DNA of 64,000 bases from Flavobacterium indicum GPTSA100-9 = DSM 17447 (GCF_000455605.1 NC_017025.1:992001-1056000), one strand, 5' to 3'. Counted from the first letter of the stretch, positions 22,644 to 31,968 are shown. Translations and numbers: made by a program. The notes: generated by a model not told the origin, from the letters alone.

Positions 22644-22754
22644 TTAAGGTGGTTATTGCGTCGGGGCTCACCTCTTCCCTTTCCGAACAGAGAAGTTAAG
22701 CCCGACTGCGCCAATGGTACTGCATTACTGTGGGAGAGTAGGTCGCCGCCTTCT
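22644..22754 (+). rRNA. rrf: 5S ribosomal RNA
   Basis: About 108-111 nt. Helix I is AAGGTGG (22646-22652) with CCGCCTT (22746-22752). The middle has the conserved CCGAACAGAGAAGTTAAGCC segment, and the 3' half has GGTACTGCATTACTGTGGGAGAGTAGGTCG-type sequence. It is followed directly by a strong terminator. Confidence 0.93.
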
Positions 22755-22756
22755 TT

Positions 22757-22799
22757 AATCCAGACAAAAACTATATGTTTTTCGTCTGGATTTTTTTTT
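22757..22799 (+). terminator. rRNA operon terminator
   Basis: AATCCAGAC pairs with GTCTGGATT, extended by AAAAA/TTTTT, followed by nine T. The same terminator recurs at 22955-22997 in the tandem copy downstream. Confidence 0.92.
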
Positions 22800-22954
22800 G
22801 TATCAATCTCAATCTTTTTAAATACTAACAAATACATTAAAGCTAAAGCTCTTGTAGCATAAATCTTCAATGCATGCTCTTTTGTGTTGTCAAATGTCAA
22901 TGGTACTGTCTCGTCTCAAAGGACGAGATGAGAGAGTAGGTCGCCGCCTTCTTT

Positions 22955-22997
22955 AATCCAGACAAAAACTATATGTTTTTCGTCTGGATTTTTTTTT
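22955..22997 (+). terminator. Second copy of the rRNA terminator
   Basis: Same stem and T-run as at 22757, following the first truncated 5S copy. Probably a backup stop for read-through. Confidence 0.85.
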
Positions 22998-23324
22998 GGA
23001 TTAATCTCAATCTTTTTAAATACGAACAAATACAATAGCGTAAAAGCTCTTGTAGCATAAATCTTCAAGGCATGCTCCTTGTATTGTCAAATGTCAATGG
23101 TACTGTCTCGTCTTAAAGGACGAGATGGGAGAGTAGGTCGCCGCCTTCTTTAAGAGATTATTCTAACAAGAGTGACCTCTTTTTTTTTGTATCAATCTCA
23201 AATAATCTAATCAAAACGTCATTTAAAATATCTTATTTCTGCCACGCGAATGCTAATTGTATCTCATACACATACACAACAAAAAGGGGCCAAATTAACT
23301 TAAATAAACAATAGAATAGTTGCA

Positions 23325-23450
23325 TAAAAAAAGCCTGAACAGGGTTCAAGCTTATGGTTTTTATTATTGTATTTTTTATTAAATATCGTCGAAATCAACG
23401 TCCGTAAAACTAGTAGTAGATCTAGTTTCTTATGTTCTTTCTGTAAATAC
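23325..23450 (-). pseudogene. Possible gene remnant with intact terminator
   Basis: In the 397-bp interval 23155-23551 the minus strand carries a perfect terminator: AGCTTGAAC/GTTCAGGCT with a 3-nt loop (23332-23352) and a T-run. Just upstream a frame reads EVFTERT, then a stop, then ETRSTTSFTDVDFDDI and two stops (TAA at 23379). The acidic end plus terminator look like the 3' end of a lost gene. I do not recognise the family, and no open frame continues upstream. The rest of the interval shows nothing. Confidence 0.35.
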
Positions 23451-23551
23451 TTCTTTTTTTAAAAAAGTAGATTAAACTAAGTTTACTAATTTAAAAATGT
23501 TGTTATAAATGATAAAATTTCAAAAAAATGATAAAAAATGAATTTTACAAT

Positions 23552-24067
23552 TTAAATTCTTTTTAATTGTTGCTTTAACATAACAATTTGATCTTTTAGC
23601 ATATTATGTTTGTCTAATTTTTTAGCTTCATTAAGTAATTTTTCAGCTTCAATTTTTCTTCTTTTAGAAGCAGCAATTCCTGCTAATTGTAATTTTGCTA
23701 ATGCTAAATCTTGATCCATACTTAATCCAAGTTCAATTGCTTTTTTGAAGTATTTTTCTGCTAAATTAAGGTTAGATTGTGATACTAAAATACCATTAAG
23801 ATAATTAAAGTAGCCTTGTTGTTTTTTAATTAAAGCAGTTTCTGGATTTTTAATTTTATCTAAATATTTTTTTGCCCCTTCCATATTTTGCTTCCTTAAT
23901 TGTAAAAAAGCTAGTACCAAAATTTCATTTTTAAAGTATAATAAAACGAATAGTGAGGATAAAAGAATTAAAAATATACCATTTCCGATATTATTTTCAG
24001 TAAATTGATATACAGCAAAAGCTATAATTGCAGCAGCAACAACTAATTTTATATTTTTATTAAACAT
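23552..24067 (-). CDS. TPR-containing membrane protein
   Basis: A 171-residue protein with two hydrophobic helices at the N-terminus (about 6-22 and 30-50), then helical pairs of tetratricopeptide type (about 60-165), for example YFNYLNGILVSQSNLNLAEKYFKKAIELG. Such proteins anchor to the inner membrane and present a protein-binding TPR surface; the partner is unknown. Divergent from rpmH. Confidence 0.75.
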   Translation of the reverse strand: MFNKNIKLVVAAAIIAFAVYQFTENNIGNGIFLILLSSLFVLLYFKNEILVLAFLQLRKQNMEGAKKYLDKIKNPETALIKKQQGYFNYLNGILVSQSNLNLAEKYFKKAIELGLSMDQDLALAKLQLAGIAASKRRKIEAEKLLNEAKKLDKHNMLKDQIVMLKQQLKRI

Positions 24068-24128
24068 AGGTTTGTTATTTAGTTTGCAAATGTACTAAAT
24101 TCTATTAAAAATATTTTTAAAAAAGTAC

Positions 24129-24158
24129 TTGTAAATGAAAAAAGTCTTTGTATATTTG
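24129..24158 (+). promoter_or_regulatory. rpmH promoter
   Basis: TTG (24129-24131), 19-nt spacer, TATATTTG (24151-24158), followed by CACTCGG. Confidence 0.85.
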
Positions 24159-24233
24159 CACTCGGTTTTCGGAATTAGAAAATCAAAAAAACAATTAAAC
24201 TGATTTTATTTATAGAATTTAAAAATACAAGCA

Positions 24234-24395
24234 ATGAGTAAGAGAACATTTCAACCATCAAAAAGAAAAAGAAGAAATAAGCACGGTTTCATGGATAGAA
24301 TGGCTTCTGCTAACGGAAGAAAAGTGCTTGCTCGTAGAAGAGCTAAAGGAAGACACAAATTAACTGTATCTAGCGAACCTAGACATAAAAAATAA
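24234..24395 (+). CDS. rpmH: 50S ribosomal protein L34
   Basis: Tiny basic 50S protein of 53 residues: [19 protein letters not shown], then [19 protein letters not shown] and a C-terminal PRHKK. The family is normally 44-52 residues, with the same TFQPSxxKR and GRxVLxxRRxKGR core. It has its own promoter and terminator, and is not next to rnpA or dnaA here, as is usual in flavobacteria. Confidence 0.96.
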
Positions 24396-24418
24396 TGTTC
24401 TTTTACCAAGCAAAATAC

Positions 24419-24455
24419 CAAGGTGTTACTATTTTTTAAGTAACACCTTTTTTTT
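24419..24455 (+). terminator. rpmH terminator
   Basis: AGGTGTTAC/GTAACACCT stem with a ten-base loop followed by eight T. Overlaps the start of the carB promoter region. Confidence 0.9.
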
Positions 24456-24501
24456 ATATTTGAAAGACAATAATTTCCATAACATACAACAACACAACAA
24501 C

Positions 24502-27357
24502 ATGCCTAAAGACAATTCGATTAATTCCGTTTTAATTATCGGTTCAGGTCCAATTATTATTGGACAAGCTTGTGAGTTTGATTACTCTGGTTCTCAAGCT
24601 GCACGATCATTAAGAGAAGAAGGATTAGAAGTTATTTTAATTAATTCTAATCCAGCAACTATTATGACCGACCCAAGTATGGCGGATCATGTTTATTTAA
24701 AACCACTTACGACTAAATCAATTATTGAAATTCTTAAAGCTCATCCTACTATTGATGCTGTTTTACCAACAATGGGCGGACAAACTGCATTAAACTTATG
24801 TATTGAAGCAGATGAAAAGGGAATTTGGAAAGATTTTAATGTAAAGATTATAGGGGTAGATATTAATGCCATTCATATTACAGAAGATAGAGATAAATTT
24901 AAAGAACTTTTAAATACTATTGATATACCTCAAGCTCCAGCTAAAACAGCAAATTCCTTTTTAAAAGGGAAAGAAATTGCCCAAGAGTTTGGATTTCCTT
25001 TGGTTATTCGTCCTTCTTTTACTTTAGGAGGAACAGGAGCAGCTTTTGTTTACAAAAAAGAAGATTTTGATGAACTTTTAACTCGTGGTTTAGAAGCTTC
25101 GCCTATACATGAAGTTTTGATTGATAAAGCCTTATTGGGTTGGAAAGAATATGAATTAGAGTTGTTACGAGATAAAAATGACAATGTTGTTATTATCTGT
25201 ACAATTGAAAATATGGATCCAATGGGAATTCATACAGGGGATAGTATTACTGTAGCACCTGCAATGACATTATCTGATACAACTTTCCAACGAATGCGTG
25301 ATATGGCAATTAAAATGATGCGTAGTATTGGAAATTTTGCGGGTGGTTGTAATGTGCAATTTGCTGTTTCTCCCGATGAGAAAGAAGATATTGTTGCTAT
25401 TGAAATTAATCCGCGTGTGTCGCGTTCTTCTGCTTTAGCATCGAAAGCAACAGGATATCCTATTGCAAAAATCGCATCTAAATTAGCTTTAGGCTATACT
25501 TTAGATGAATTATCTAATCAAATTACTAAATCTACTTCTGCATTATTTGAACCAACTCTAGACTATGTTATTGTTAAAATACCGCGTTGGAATTTTGATA
25601 AATTTGAAGGTGCGGATAGAACACTTGGGTTACAAATGAAATCTGTAGGAGAAGTAATGGGAATTGGACGTTCATTCCAAGAAGCTTTACATAAGGCTAC
25701 ACAATCATTAGAAATTAAAAGAAATGGTTTAGGAGCAGATGGTAAAGGGTATAAGAATTATGAACAGATTATTGAGAAATTAACTCACGCTAGCTGGGAT
25801 AGAGTTTTTGTAATTTATGATGCTATTGCTATGGGTATTCCATTAAGTAGAATTCATGAAATCACAAGAATAGATATGTGGTTCTTAAAACAATACGAAG
25901 AATTATTCCACCTTGAAAAAGAAATTTCCAAATACACAGTTGCAACTTTACCTAAAGAGTTATTATTAGAAGCAAAACAAAAAGGATATGGCGATCGTCA
26001 AATTGCACATATGATGGGTTGTTTGGAAAGTCAGGTTCATAAATTACGCGACGAGCAAGGAATTAAAAGAGTATATAAATTAGTAGATACTTGTGCTGCT
26101 GAGTTTAAAGCGCAAACGCCGTACTATTATTCAACTTTTGAAGCTGAAATTGAAAAGGCAGATGGAACTAAATATACTGCTAATGAAAGTATTGTTTCAG
26201 ATAAAAAGAAAATAGTTGTATTAGGCTCTGGTCCCAACAGAATTGGACAAGGAATTGAATTTGACTATTCTTGTGTTCATGGTGTTTTAGCAGCAAAAGA
26301 ATGTGGCTATGAAACAATTATGATTAACTGTAATCCTGAAACTGTTTCAACCGATTTTGATACAGCAGACAAATTATATTTCGAACCTGTTTTTTGGGAG
26401 CACATTTATGATATTATTCAACATGAAAAACCTGAAGGGGTTATTGTTCAGTTAGGGGGACAAACAGCACTAAAATTGGCTGAAAAATTAGCTAAATATG
26501 GTATAAAAATTATTGGAACTTCTTATGACGCTCTAGATTTAGCTGAAGATAGAGGTCGTTTTTCAGAATTACTTACAGAATTAAATATTCCTTTCCCTAA
26601 ATTTGGAGTAGCTGAGAATGCTGAGGAAGCAGTTGCTCTTGCCGATTCACTAGATTTTCCATTGTTAGTACGACCTTCTTATGTTTTAGGAGGCCAGGGA
26701 ATGAAAATTGTGATTAATAAACAAGAATTAGAGGAGCATGTTATTGAAATATTAAAACATATACCAAATAATAAATTGTTATTGGATCATTATTTAGATG
26801 GTGCAATTGAAGCTGAAGCTGATGCAATATGTGATGCGGAAGGCAATGTTTATATAATTGGTATTATGGAGCATATTGAGCCGTGTGGTGTGCACTCAGG
26901 TGATAGTAATGCAACGTTGCCACCTTTCAATTTAGGCGAATTTGTAATGCAACAAATAAAAGAGCATACCAAAAAAATTGCAATTGCGCTTAAGACTGTT
27001 GGTCTAATTAATATTCAGTTCGCAATTAAAGATGATATTGTGTATATCATTGAAGCTAACCCAAGAGCATCTCGTACAGTTCCATTTATTGCAAAAGCGT
27101 ATAATGAGCCGTATGTAAATTATGCTACTAAAGTGATGTTAGGTGAGAAGAAGGTAACTGATTTTACTTTTAATCCGCAATTAAAAGGATATGCCATTAA
27201 ACAGCCTGTTTTCTCTTTTAATAAATTTCCAAATGTGAATAAAGCTTTAGGTCCAGAAATGAAATCAACAGGAGAAAGTATCTTGTTTATTGATGATCTA
27301 AAAGATGATCAATTCTATGATTTGTATTCTAGAAGGAAAATGTACTTAACAAAGTAA
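24502..27357 (+). CDS. carB: Carbamoyl-phosphate synthase large subunit lacking the MGS domain
   Basis: Makes carbamoyl phosphate from ammonia (delivered by CarA), bicarbonate and two ATP, for arginine and pyrimidines. ATG 24502 is chosen; the upstream TTG at 24460 is inside the -7 box TATATTTG (24455-24462). The 951-residue product has two ATP-grasp halves, each with a GSGP(I/N)xIGQ motif (about 12 and 580) and RPSFTLGGTG / RPSYVLGGQGM. It stops shortly after GPEMKSTGES, where the E. coli enzyme (1073 residues) continues with the MGS allosteric domain that binds UMP and ornithine. So allosteric control must differ. No carA is adjacent. Confidence 0.96.
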   Translation: MPKDNSINSVLIIGSGPIIIGQACEFDYSGSQAARSLREEGLEVILINSNPATIMTDPSMADHVYLKPLTTKSIIEILKAHPTIDAVLPTMGGQTALNLCIEADEKGIWKDFNVKIIGVDINAIHITEDRDKFKELLNTIDIPQAPAKTANSFLKGKEIAQEFGFPLVIRPSFTLGGTGAAFVYKKEDFDELLTRGLEASPIHEVLIDKALLGWKEYELELLRDKNDNVVIICTIENMDPMGIHTGDSITVAPAMTLSDTTFQRMRDMAIKMMRSIGNFAGGCNVQFAVSPDEKEDIVAIEINPRVSRSSALASKATGYPIAKIASKLALGYTLDELSNQITKSTSALFEPTLDYVIVKIPRWNFDKFEGADRTLGLQMKSVGEVMGIGRSFQEALHKATQSLEIKRNGLGADGKGYKNYEQIIEKLTHASWDRVFVIYDAIAMGIPLSRIHEITRIDMWFLKQYEELFHLEKEISKYTVATLPKELLLEAKQKGYGDRQIAHMMGCLESQVHKLRDEQGIKRVYKLVDTCAAEFKAQTPYYYSTFEAEIEKADGTKYTANESIVSDKKKIVVLGSGPNRIGQGIEFDYSCVHGVLAAKECGYETIMINCNPETVSTDFDTADKLYFEPVFWEHIYDIIQHEKPEGVIVQLGGQTALKLAEKLAKYGIKIIGTSYDALDLAEDRGRFSELLTELNIPFPKFGVAENAEEAVALADSLDFPLLVRPSYVLGGQGMKIVINKQELEEHVIEILKHIPNNKLLLDHYLDGAIEAEADAICDAEGNVYIIGIMEHIEPCGVHSGDSNATLPPFNLGEFVMQQIKEHTKKIAIALKTVGLINIQFAIKDDIVYIIEANPRASRTVPFIAKAYNEPYVNYATKVMLGEKKVTDFTFNPQLKGYAIKQPVFSFNKFPNVNKALGPEMKSTGESILFIDDLKDDQFYDLYSRRKMYLTK

Positions 27358-27370
27358 TTAAAATAAAGCA

Positions 27371-27400
27371 AAAAATCCCGATGAATAATCGGGATTTTTT
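27371..27400 (+). terminator. carB terminator, probably bidirectional
   Basis: AAAAAATCCCGAT/ATCGGGATTTTTT stem-loop; T-runs on both strands, so it serves carB and the convergent gene at 27421. Confidence 0.88.
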
Positions 27401-27420
27401 ATTGTTATCAATTTAAAAAA

Positions 27421-28149
27421 TTAGAAACCTCCTAATTCTTCTTGTAATTGCTCTTGAGTTACTTTTTTGTAATCTGCAGGAACTTCAAATGATCCAGCTG
27501 GAATTTCAGTTTTGAATTCTGTTGCTTTAACAATAGCTTTACCTTGCGGAGTTGTCATTGTCATTTCCATAGGGAATCCAACTAATTTTACTTTTGCATT
27601 TTCATTTGTTTTTTGCGCTTGAGAGATTAATTCAGTCACGTAAAATACATTTGTATTTCCGTCTTCCATTTTAATTTCTGCTTTGTGACATTTGTAACCT
27701 GCAATATCTTTTACATCGTTTTTGTCATAAGAAATTGAAACAGCATTTTCTAAATTATTAAAATTAGCACCCGGACTTTTTGTTAATTGTTCTTCTGGTA
27801 AATTAATAAGTTCAAATTTTTTACCCATCATATCCATTAACATTCTAGTATCTTTCGGACTATTAACAGGAGCAATAGTTTTAATATTCATCATTCCACC
27901 CATCATTTCAATTTGAGTAGCTTGAGTAGTTCCATCAAAAGCAATTTTTATAACACTAGTTCCCATTGCAGCAGCTTCTTCATTATCGGGTAGTTCCATT
28001 TCATAAGTAACTGTACCCTTAGTGATTGCTTTTGGAGCCAAAGTCTCTTTCTTAGGAGTAGTTTTTGAAGTTTTTCCTTTTTTTTGTGCTGTAGCTCCTA
28101 ATGCAACAAATAATGATAATGCAAGAGCTATTCTTTTTAAGTTTTTCAT
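27421..28149 (-). CDS. Secreted DUF4412-like protein
   Basis: A 242-residue exported protein with a signal peptide (MKNLKRIALALSLFVALGATA) followed by a Lys/Thr-rich linker (to about 38). The mature part begins with KGTVTYEMELPDNEEAAAMG and has alternating strands with a conserved-looking DIAGYKCHKAEI block, resembling the flavobacterial DUF4412 / GLPGLI-like beta-rich proteins. Function unknown. Possibly periplasmic. Confidence 0.75.
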   Translation of the reverse strand: MKNLKRIALALSLFVALGATAQKKGKTSKTTPKKETLAPKAITKGTVTYEMELPDNEEAAAMGTSVIKIAFDGTTQATQIEMMGGMMNIKTIAPVNSPKDTRMLMDMMGKKFELINLPEEQLTKSPGANFNNLENAVSISYDKNDVKDIAGYKCHKAEIKMEDGNTNVFYVTELISQAQKTNENAKVKLVGFPMEMTMTTPQGKAIVKATEFKTEIPAGSFEVPADYKKVTQEQLQEELGGF

Positions 28150-28365
28150 GAAATATATTTTTATTACAATATTAGTAAATCATTTTAATAAAAAGTTACA
28201 ATCTAATAAAACTTTTTTAGTAATTATTTACTTGAGTTTTAAGAGTAATTGTAAACGCTACTTATATTGATATCTTTATATGTTTTTTTTAATGAATAAC
28301 TTAAAAAATAGTAGTTGAATGGCTAATTATTTATAATTTTACATTGCTCATAAGGGATTTTTTAT

Positions 28366-29316
28366 ATGGCAATATTTAAAAAAATAAATAAAAAAGCAAA
28401 GGCTGAAATTAATACTGGTTTTGGTGTTAATTCAAGTAGTTTTGGTGGCAGATTTGTTAATAAAAACGGCAATGCCAATGTTGAAAAAGTTGGTGTTGGT
28501 TTTTTTGAAAGTATTAGTTGGTACCACACCATGATTAATATTCCTAGATGGAAGTTCTTTTTTATCATTTTGTTGTTTTATTTTATTGTTAATTTGGTAT
28601 TTGCAAGTATTTATTCTATTATCGGAGTTGAACATTTAGTTGGTGTAACTTCAACATCTTCAATAGATAAGTTTGGACAGGCTTTTTTCTTTAGCGTGCA
28701 AACATTCACAACTGTAGGATATGGGCATGTAAGTCCTTCTGGTTTTATTACAAGTTTTGTAGCAGCTGTCGAAGCTTTATTAGGTTTACTTAGTTTTGCT
28801 ATTGCGACTGGATTATTTTATGGAAGATTTAGTCGGCCAAAGGCATTTTTGAAATTTGCTTCGAATGGATTAATTGCACCTTACAAAGAAGGAATGGCTT
28901 TAATGATTCGTTTGGCTCCATATAAAAATACTAATTTAATGGATGCAGAAGCTAAAATTATGTTGGCTTTAAATATTGAAGAAAATGGTATCTTAGTAAA
29001 TAAATTTTATACTTTAGAATTAGAAATAGATAAAATTAATACGCTGCCATTAAGTTGGACTCTAGTTCATCCAATTACATCAGAAAGTCCACTTTTTAAT
29101 TTGACTGAAGAAGATTATAAATCTATAACGGGAGAAATTTTAGTATTTTTTAAAGCTTTTGATGATATGTTTAGTACAACTGTAGTTAGACGTACTTCAT
29201 ATACTTTCAAAGAACTGATTTTTAATGCAAAATTTATTCCTATGTTTACTAGGAATAATCAAAACACAAAGACAATTTTAGACATAGAAAAGTTAAGCAA
29301 TTACGAAAAATTTTAA
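28366..29316 (+). CDS. Inward-rectifier (Kir-type) potassium channel
   Basis: Tetrameric K+ channel of the prokaryotic KirBac family, 316 residues. TM1 spans about 63-83, the selectivity filter TTVGYGH is at 115-121 and TM2 at about 127-148. The long C-terminal beta-sandwich (about 160-300) matches the IRK cytoplasmic domain, with ANGLIAPYKEG-like start and MIRLAPYKNTNLMDAEA. Located in the inner membrane. Single-gene unit with no obvious partner. Confidence 0.94.
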   Translation: MAIFKKINKKAKAEINTGFGVNSSSFGGRFVNKNGNANVEKVGVGFFESISWYHTMINIPRWKFFFIILLFYFIVNLVFASIYSIIGVEHLVGVTSTSSIDKFGQAFFFSVQTFTTVGYGHVSPSGFITSFVAAVEALLGLLSFAIATGLFYGRFSRPKAFLKFASNGLIAPYKEGMALMIRLAPYKNTNLMDAEAKIMLALNIEENGILVNKFYTLELEIDKINTLPLSWTLVHPITSESPLFNLTEEDYKSITGEILVFFKAFDDMFSTTVVRRTSYTFKELIFNAKFIPMFTRNNQNTKTILDIEKLSNYEKF

Positions 29317-29656
29317 AAAAGGAGTTGAATTTAAGAATTCGAGAATAGAATTGATCTCACTTGATTCTTTTAAACTAGGACTTTCAATAAGTTTATTTTT
29401 TTGAAAAGCTATAAAAAGAGTTTTAAGATTATAGGGAAACACAATCTTTTTAAATAGCTGAAAATATATTATGTGAATATGCTTCTTGATTTTTTATTGA
29501 ATTTCAAGTCAACAAAAAAGTAGATAAGCAACTTATCCCGATGAAAGAGTAACTTTAGATTATTCCGAAAAGTTAAAAAGAAAGAAATAGATGTCTTTAA
29601 TGGCACATCTAAACATAAAAATGAAAGCTACAGCAATCTACGTTAGAGTTTAATAG
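29317..29656. other. Intergenic 340 bp without convincing gene
   Basis: Only very short interrupted frames are visible, for example MLLDFLLNFKSTKK and, after two stops, MKATAIYVRV. This could be decayed coding sequence, but no family is recognisable. No terminator for the K+ channel gene was clear. Confidence 0.4.
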
Positions 29657-30199
29657 TTATAAATCAATAATAACATTATATTTTTTTAAGTTCTCTAGTG
29701 CTTCAGGAGTAGTGTAGTCAAAAGTTGTTTCATGTTCCTGCATATTTTTTCGTTGCTCATTTCTTTTAATACCTTCATAGAACCTTCTCACTTCTTCCAT
29801 ATTAGACAAAATTAAACGTGGAACTTTTACATTATTACCGTCTGCGTCTTTTGCAACCATAGTAAAATAACTGGAATTGGTATGTTTAATTTTACCCGTT
29901 TGAATATTTTGTGAAGTTACTCGGATGCCTACAATCATTGATGTACTTCCTACGTAGTTTACTGAAGCTTTTAGAGTCACTAATTCACCAATTTCAACCG
30001 GATTTAAAAAATTAACAGTATCTACAGAGGCTGTAACACAATAACATCCTGAGTATTTAGAGGCACAAGCAAAGGCAATTTGATCCATTAAACTCAATAA
30101 ATAACCTCCATGAATTTTCCCACTGAAATTAGAATGTGATGGTAGCATTAACTCTGTTAATGTAATTTTTGAAGCCTTTACAGTATTTGTATGTTCCAT
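29657..30199 (-). CDS. Acyl-CoA thioesterase (hotdog fold)
   Basis: Hydrolyses acyl-CoA to free acid. The 180-residue protein has one hotdog domain (about 9-125) with the YciA/Acot signature: LPSHSNFSGKIHGGYLLSLMDQIAFACASKYSG, in which the conserved N-x-x-G-x-x-HGG and D are present, and VSVN-type strands. The C-terminal ~55 residues are a charged tail. It starts one base after the adjacent gene's stop on the same strand. Substrate chain length unknown. Confidence 0.92.
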   Translation of the reverse strand: MEHTNTVKASKITLTELMLPSHSNFSGKIHGGYLLSLMDQIAFACASKYSGCYCVTASVDTVNFLNPVEIGELVTLKASVNYVGSTSMIVGIRVTSQNIQTGKIKHTNSSYFTMVAKDADGNNVKVPRLILSNMEEVRRFYEGIKRNEQRKNMQEHETTFDYTTPEALENLKKYNVIIDL

Positions 30200-30577
30200 T
30201 TATTTTGAATTAATATAAGGCGATTTCTCAGGTGTAACACTAATAATAAAATAATGAGTATCACCCCACCAAGGTAACGTTTTTATACGTTCTTTATATT
30301 CTAATTTAACATATTCACCTTGGTATTTCTTTAAATCTTCAATTACTTTTTCTTCACTATCTTGAACTGAAAATGGGAAAAAACGCGTGGCACCAAATCC
30401 TTCATTTAATTCACCTTCCCATGTTTTAAAAATAATTCCCTTATGACTAAATTTAGATAAAACGCCACTTCTAACGCCATTACTTAATGTAAAATTGTAA
30501 ATAAATAAAGTATAACCAATTAAACTTAATGTGGTTAACAATAAGAAATAAATTAAAATTTTTCGAGCTATATTCAT
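30200..30577 (-). CDS. Small membrane-anchored hypothetical protein
   Basis: A 125-residue protein with one N-terminal membrane helix (about 7-28) and a soluble part containing SNGVRSGVLSKFSHKG, TWEGELNEG and PWWGDTHYFI. Homologues of this look are widely labelled '6-phosphogluconate dehydrogenase' in flavobacteria, which the sequence does not support (no Rossmann motif, far too short). Function unknown. It sits between rmuC and the thioesterase gene on the minus strand. Confidence 0.75.
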   Translation of the reverse strand: MNIARKILIYFLLLTTLSLIGYTLFIYNFTLSNGVRSGVLSKFSHKGIIFKTWEGELNEGFGATRFFPFSVQDSEEKVIEDLKKYQGEYVKLEYKERIKTLPWWGDTHYFIISVTPEKSPYINSK

Positions 30578-30600
30578 AGGTATATAAGTTTTTATATTAT

Positions 30601-31902
30601 TTAATTGTTATCTGCTTTATTAACTATATTTTCTGGCAACGTTTTTTTCGCTTTAGCGCCCATTTTTTTTAATTTTTCAACACTGGATACTAAGTTTCCT
30701 TTTCCTTCTACCAACTTATTCATGGCGTTTCCATATTCATTTTTTGCTTCATCCATTTTCTTGCCAATTCTATGTAAATCGGAAATTAATCCTTCAAATT
30801 TATCGTACAATGCTCCTGCTTGACGGGCAATTTCAACTGCATTTTCTTGTTGCTTTTGATTGGTCCACATGCTGTCAATGGTTCGTAATGTAGCCAATAA
30901 GGTTGCTGGTGTTACAATAACAATATTCTTTTCAAAAGCTTTGTTGTAAAGTAAATTGTCTTCTTGTAAGGCCAATGCGAATGCAGGCTCTATTGGAATG
31001 AAAAGCAAAACAAAGTCCGGACTTTCCATGTGGTAAATATCGTAATAATTTTTTGAACTGAGTTGCTCGATATGTCTTTTTAATGAATTTAAATGTTCTT
31101 TTAAAAATTCATTTTTTTCTACATTATCTTCTGCATTGCAATATTTTTCATAAGCAGTTAGGGAAACTTTTGCATCAACAATCATTTTTTTACCATCGGG
31201 TAGATTAATAATTACATCGGGTTGCACACGATTTCCTTCTTCATTGGTAAAACTGGATTGAACCTCGTATTCTCGTCCTTTTTCTAATCCAGATTTTTCT
31301 AATACGCGTTCTAAAATTAATTCACCCCAATTGCCTTGCATTTTATTATCACCTTTTAAGGCTTTGGTTAAATTTTCGGTTTCTTTTGTGATTTTAAAAT
31401 TCTGATCTTTTAAATGTTGTAATTGTTCTTTTAAAGCTGTATGATACCCGTAAGTTTCCTTTTGTGAATCATCAACTTTCTTTTCAAATAATTGAATTTT
31501 TTCTTGAAGTGGAGTTAGTATATTTTTAAGGTTTTCTTGGTTTTGTGCTGTGAACTTTGAAGTTTTCTCTTCTAAAATTTTTTGTGCTAAATTTTCAAAC
31601 TCAAGGGTAAATTTTTCTTGTAAATCAGATATTTCTTTTTTTTGCTCTTTTGACCGTTCTAATAAATTGTCAAAATCATTTTCTTTTTTTGCTAATAAAA
31701 TTGTGAGTTCTTCTTTTTCTAATTGTAGTGTTACCAGTTGTGATTTGGCATTAAGATGTTCTTTTTCATTGAGTTCAAGTTGTTTTTCTAAAACAGAAAT
31801 ACGTGTTTTACAAGATGATTGAAAAAGTTGCTTTCCAATAAAAATTCCTATTGCTAAAGCTAAAAATACGGCGAATACTAAAATTATTGTTGCTGACATC
31901 AT
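30601..31902 (-). CDS. rmuC: DNA recombination protein RmuC
   Basis: Limits inversion between inverted repeats in E. coli. The 433-residue protein has one N-terminal membrane helix (about 4-22), a long coiled coil (about 30-180) and the RmuC nuclease-like domain: MQGNWGELILERVLEKSGL, NEEGNRVQPDVIINLPDGK, VDAKVSLTAYEKY and PDFVLLFIPIEPAF. Length and order fit the family. First gene of the minus-strand run 31902-29657. Confidence 0.95.
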   Translation of the reverse strand: MMSATIILVFAVFLALAIGIFIGKQLFQSSCKTRISVLEKQLELNEKEHLNAKSQLVTLQLEKEELTILLAKKENDFDNLLERSKEQKKEISDLQEKFTLEFENLAQKILEEKTSKFTAQNQENLKNILTPLQEKIQLFEKKVDDSQKETYGYHTALKEQLQHLKDQNFKITKETENLTKALKGDNKMQGNWGELILERVLEKSGLEKGREYEVQSSFTNEEGNRVQPDVIINLPDGKKMIVDAKVSLTAYEKYCNAEDNVEKNEFLKEHLNSLKRHIEQLSSKNYYDIYHMESPDFVLLFIPIEPAFALALQEDNLLYNKAFEKNIVIVTPATLLATLRTIDSMWTNQKQQENAVEIARQAGALYDKFEGLISDLHRIGKKMDEAKNEYGNAMNKLVEGKGNLVSSVEKLKKMGAKAKKTLPENIVNKADNN

Positions 31903-31968
31903 TGATTTATTTGAAAGTAAATTTAATCAATTCTTCTCTATTTTATGGAATAAATGTAATTTTGTTTC

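Larger units (their letters stand above)
22734..23154 (+). repeat. Tandem copies of the 5S 3' end plus terminator
   Basis: The block GAGAGTAGGTCGCCGCC plus CTTCTTT, preceded by CAATGGTACTG, occurs three times: in the real 5S (22734) and again at 22932 and 23129, spacings of 198 and 197 bp. Copies two and three contain only the last ~60 nt of a 5S, with a different helix IV (TCTCGTC/GACGAGA) from the true 5S here. The first two units end with the same terminator; the last has a different 3' flank. The spacer of about 110 bp is also repeated with a few changes. The fragments lack the 5S 5' half and cannot make a 5S. Confidence 0.88.

Noticed and set aside
22619-22900. Open frames over the 5S gene and its tandem copies
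   Set aside because: They cover 5S rRNA and terminators; no start signals and no protein-like composition.
22734-23154. CRISPR-like periodic repeat
   Set aside because: Period of ~198 bp, repeats include the spacer and terminator, and only three copies; this is tandem duplication.
24460-24501. Extended N-terminus of CarB from TTG 24460
   Set aside because: The codon is part of the TATATTTG promoter box, and the extra residues are not CarB-like.
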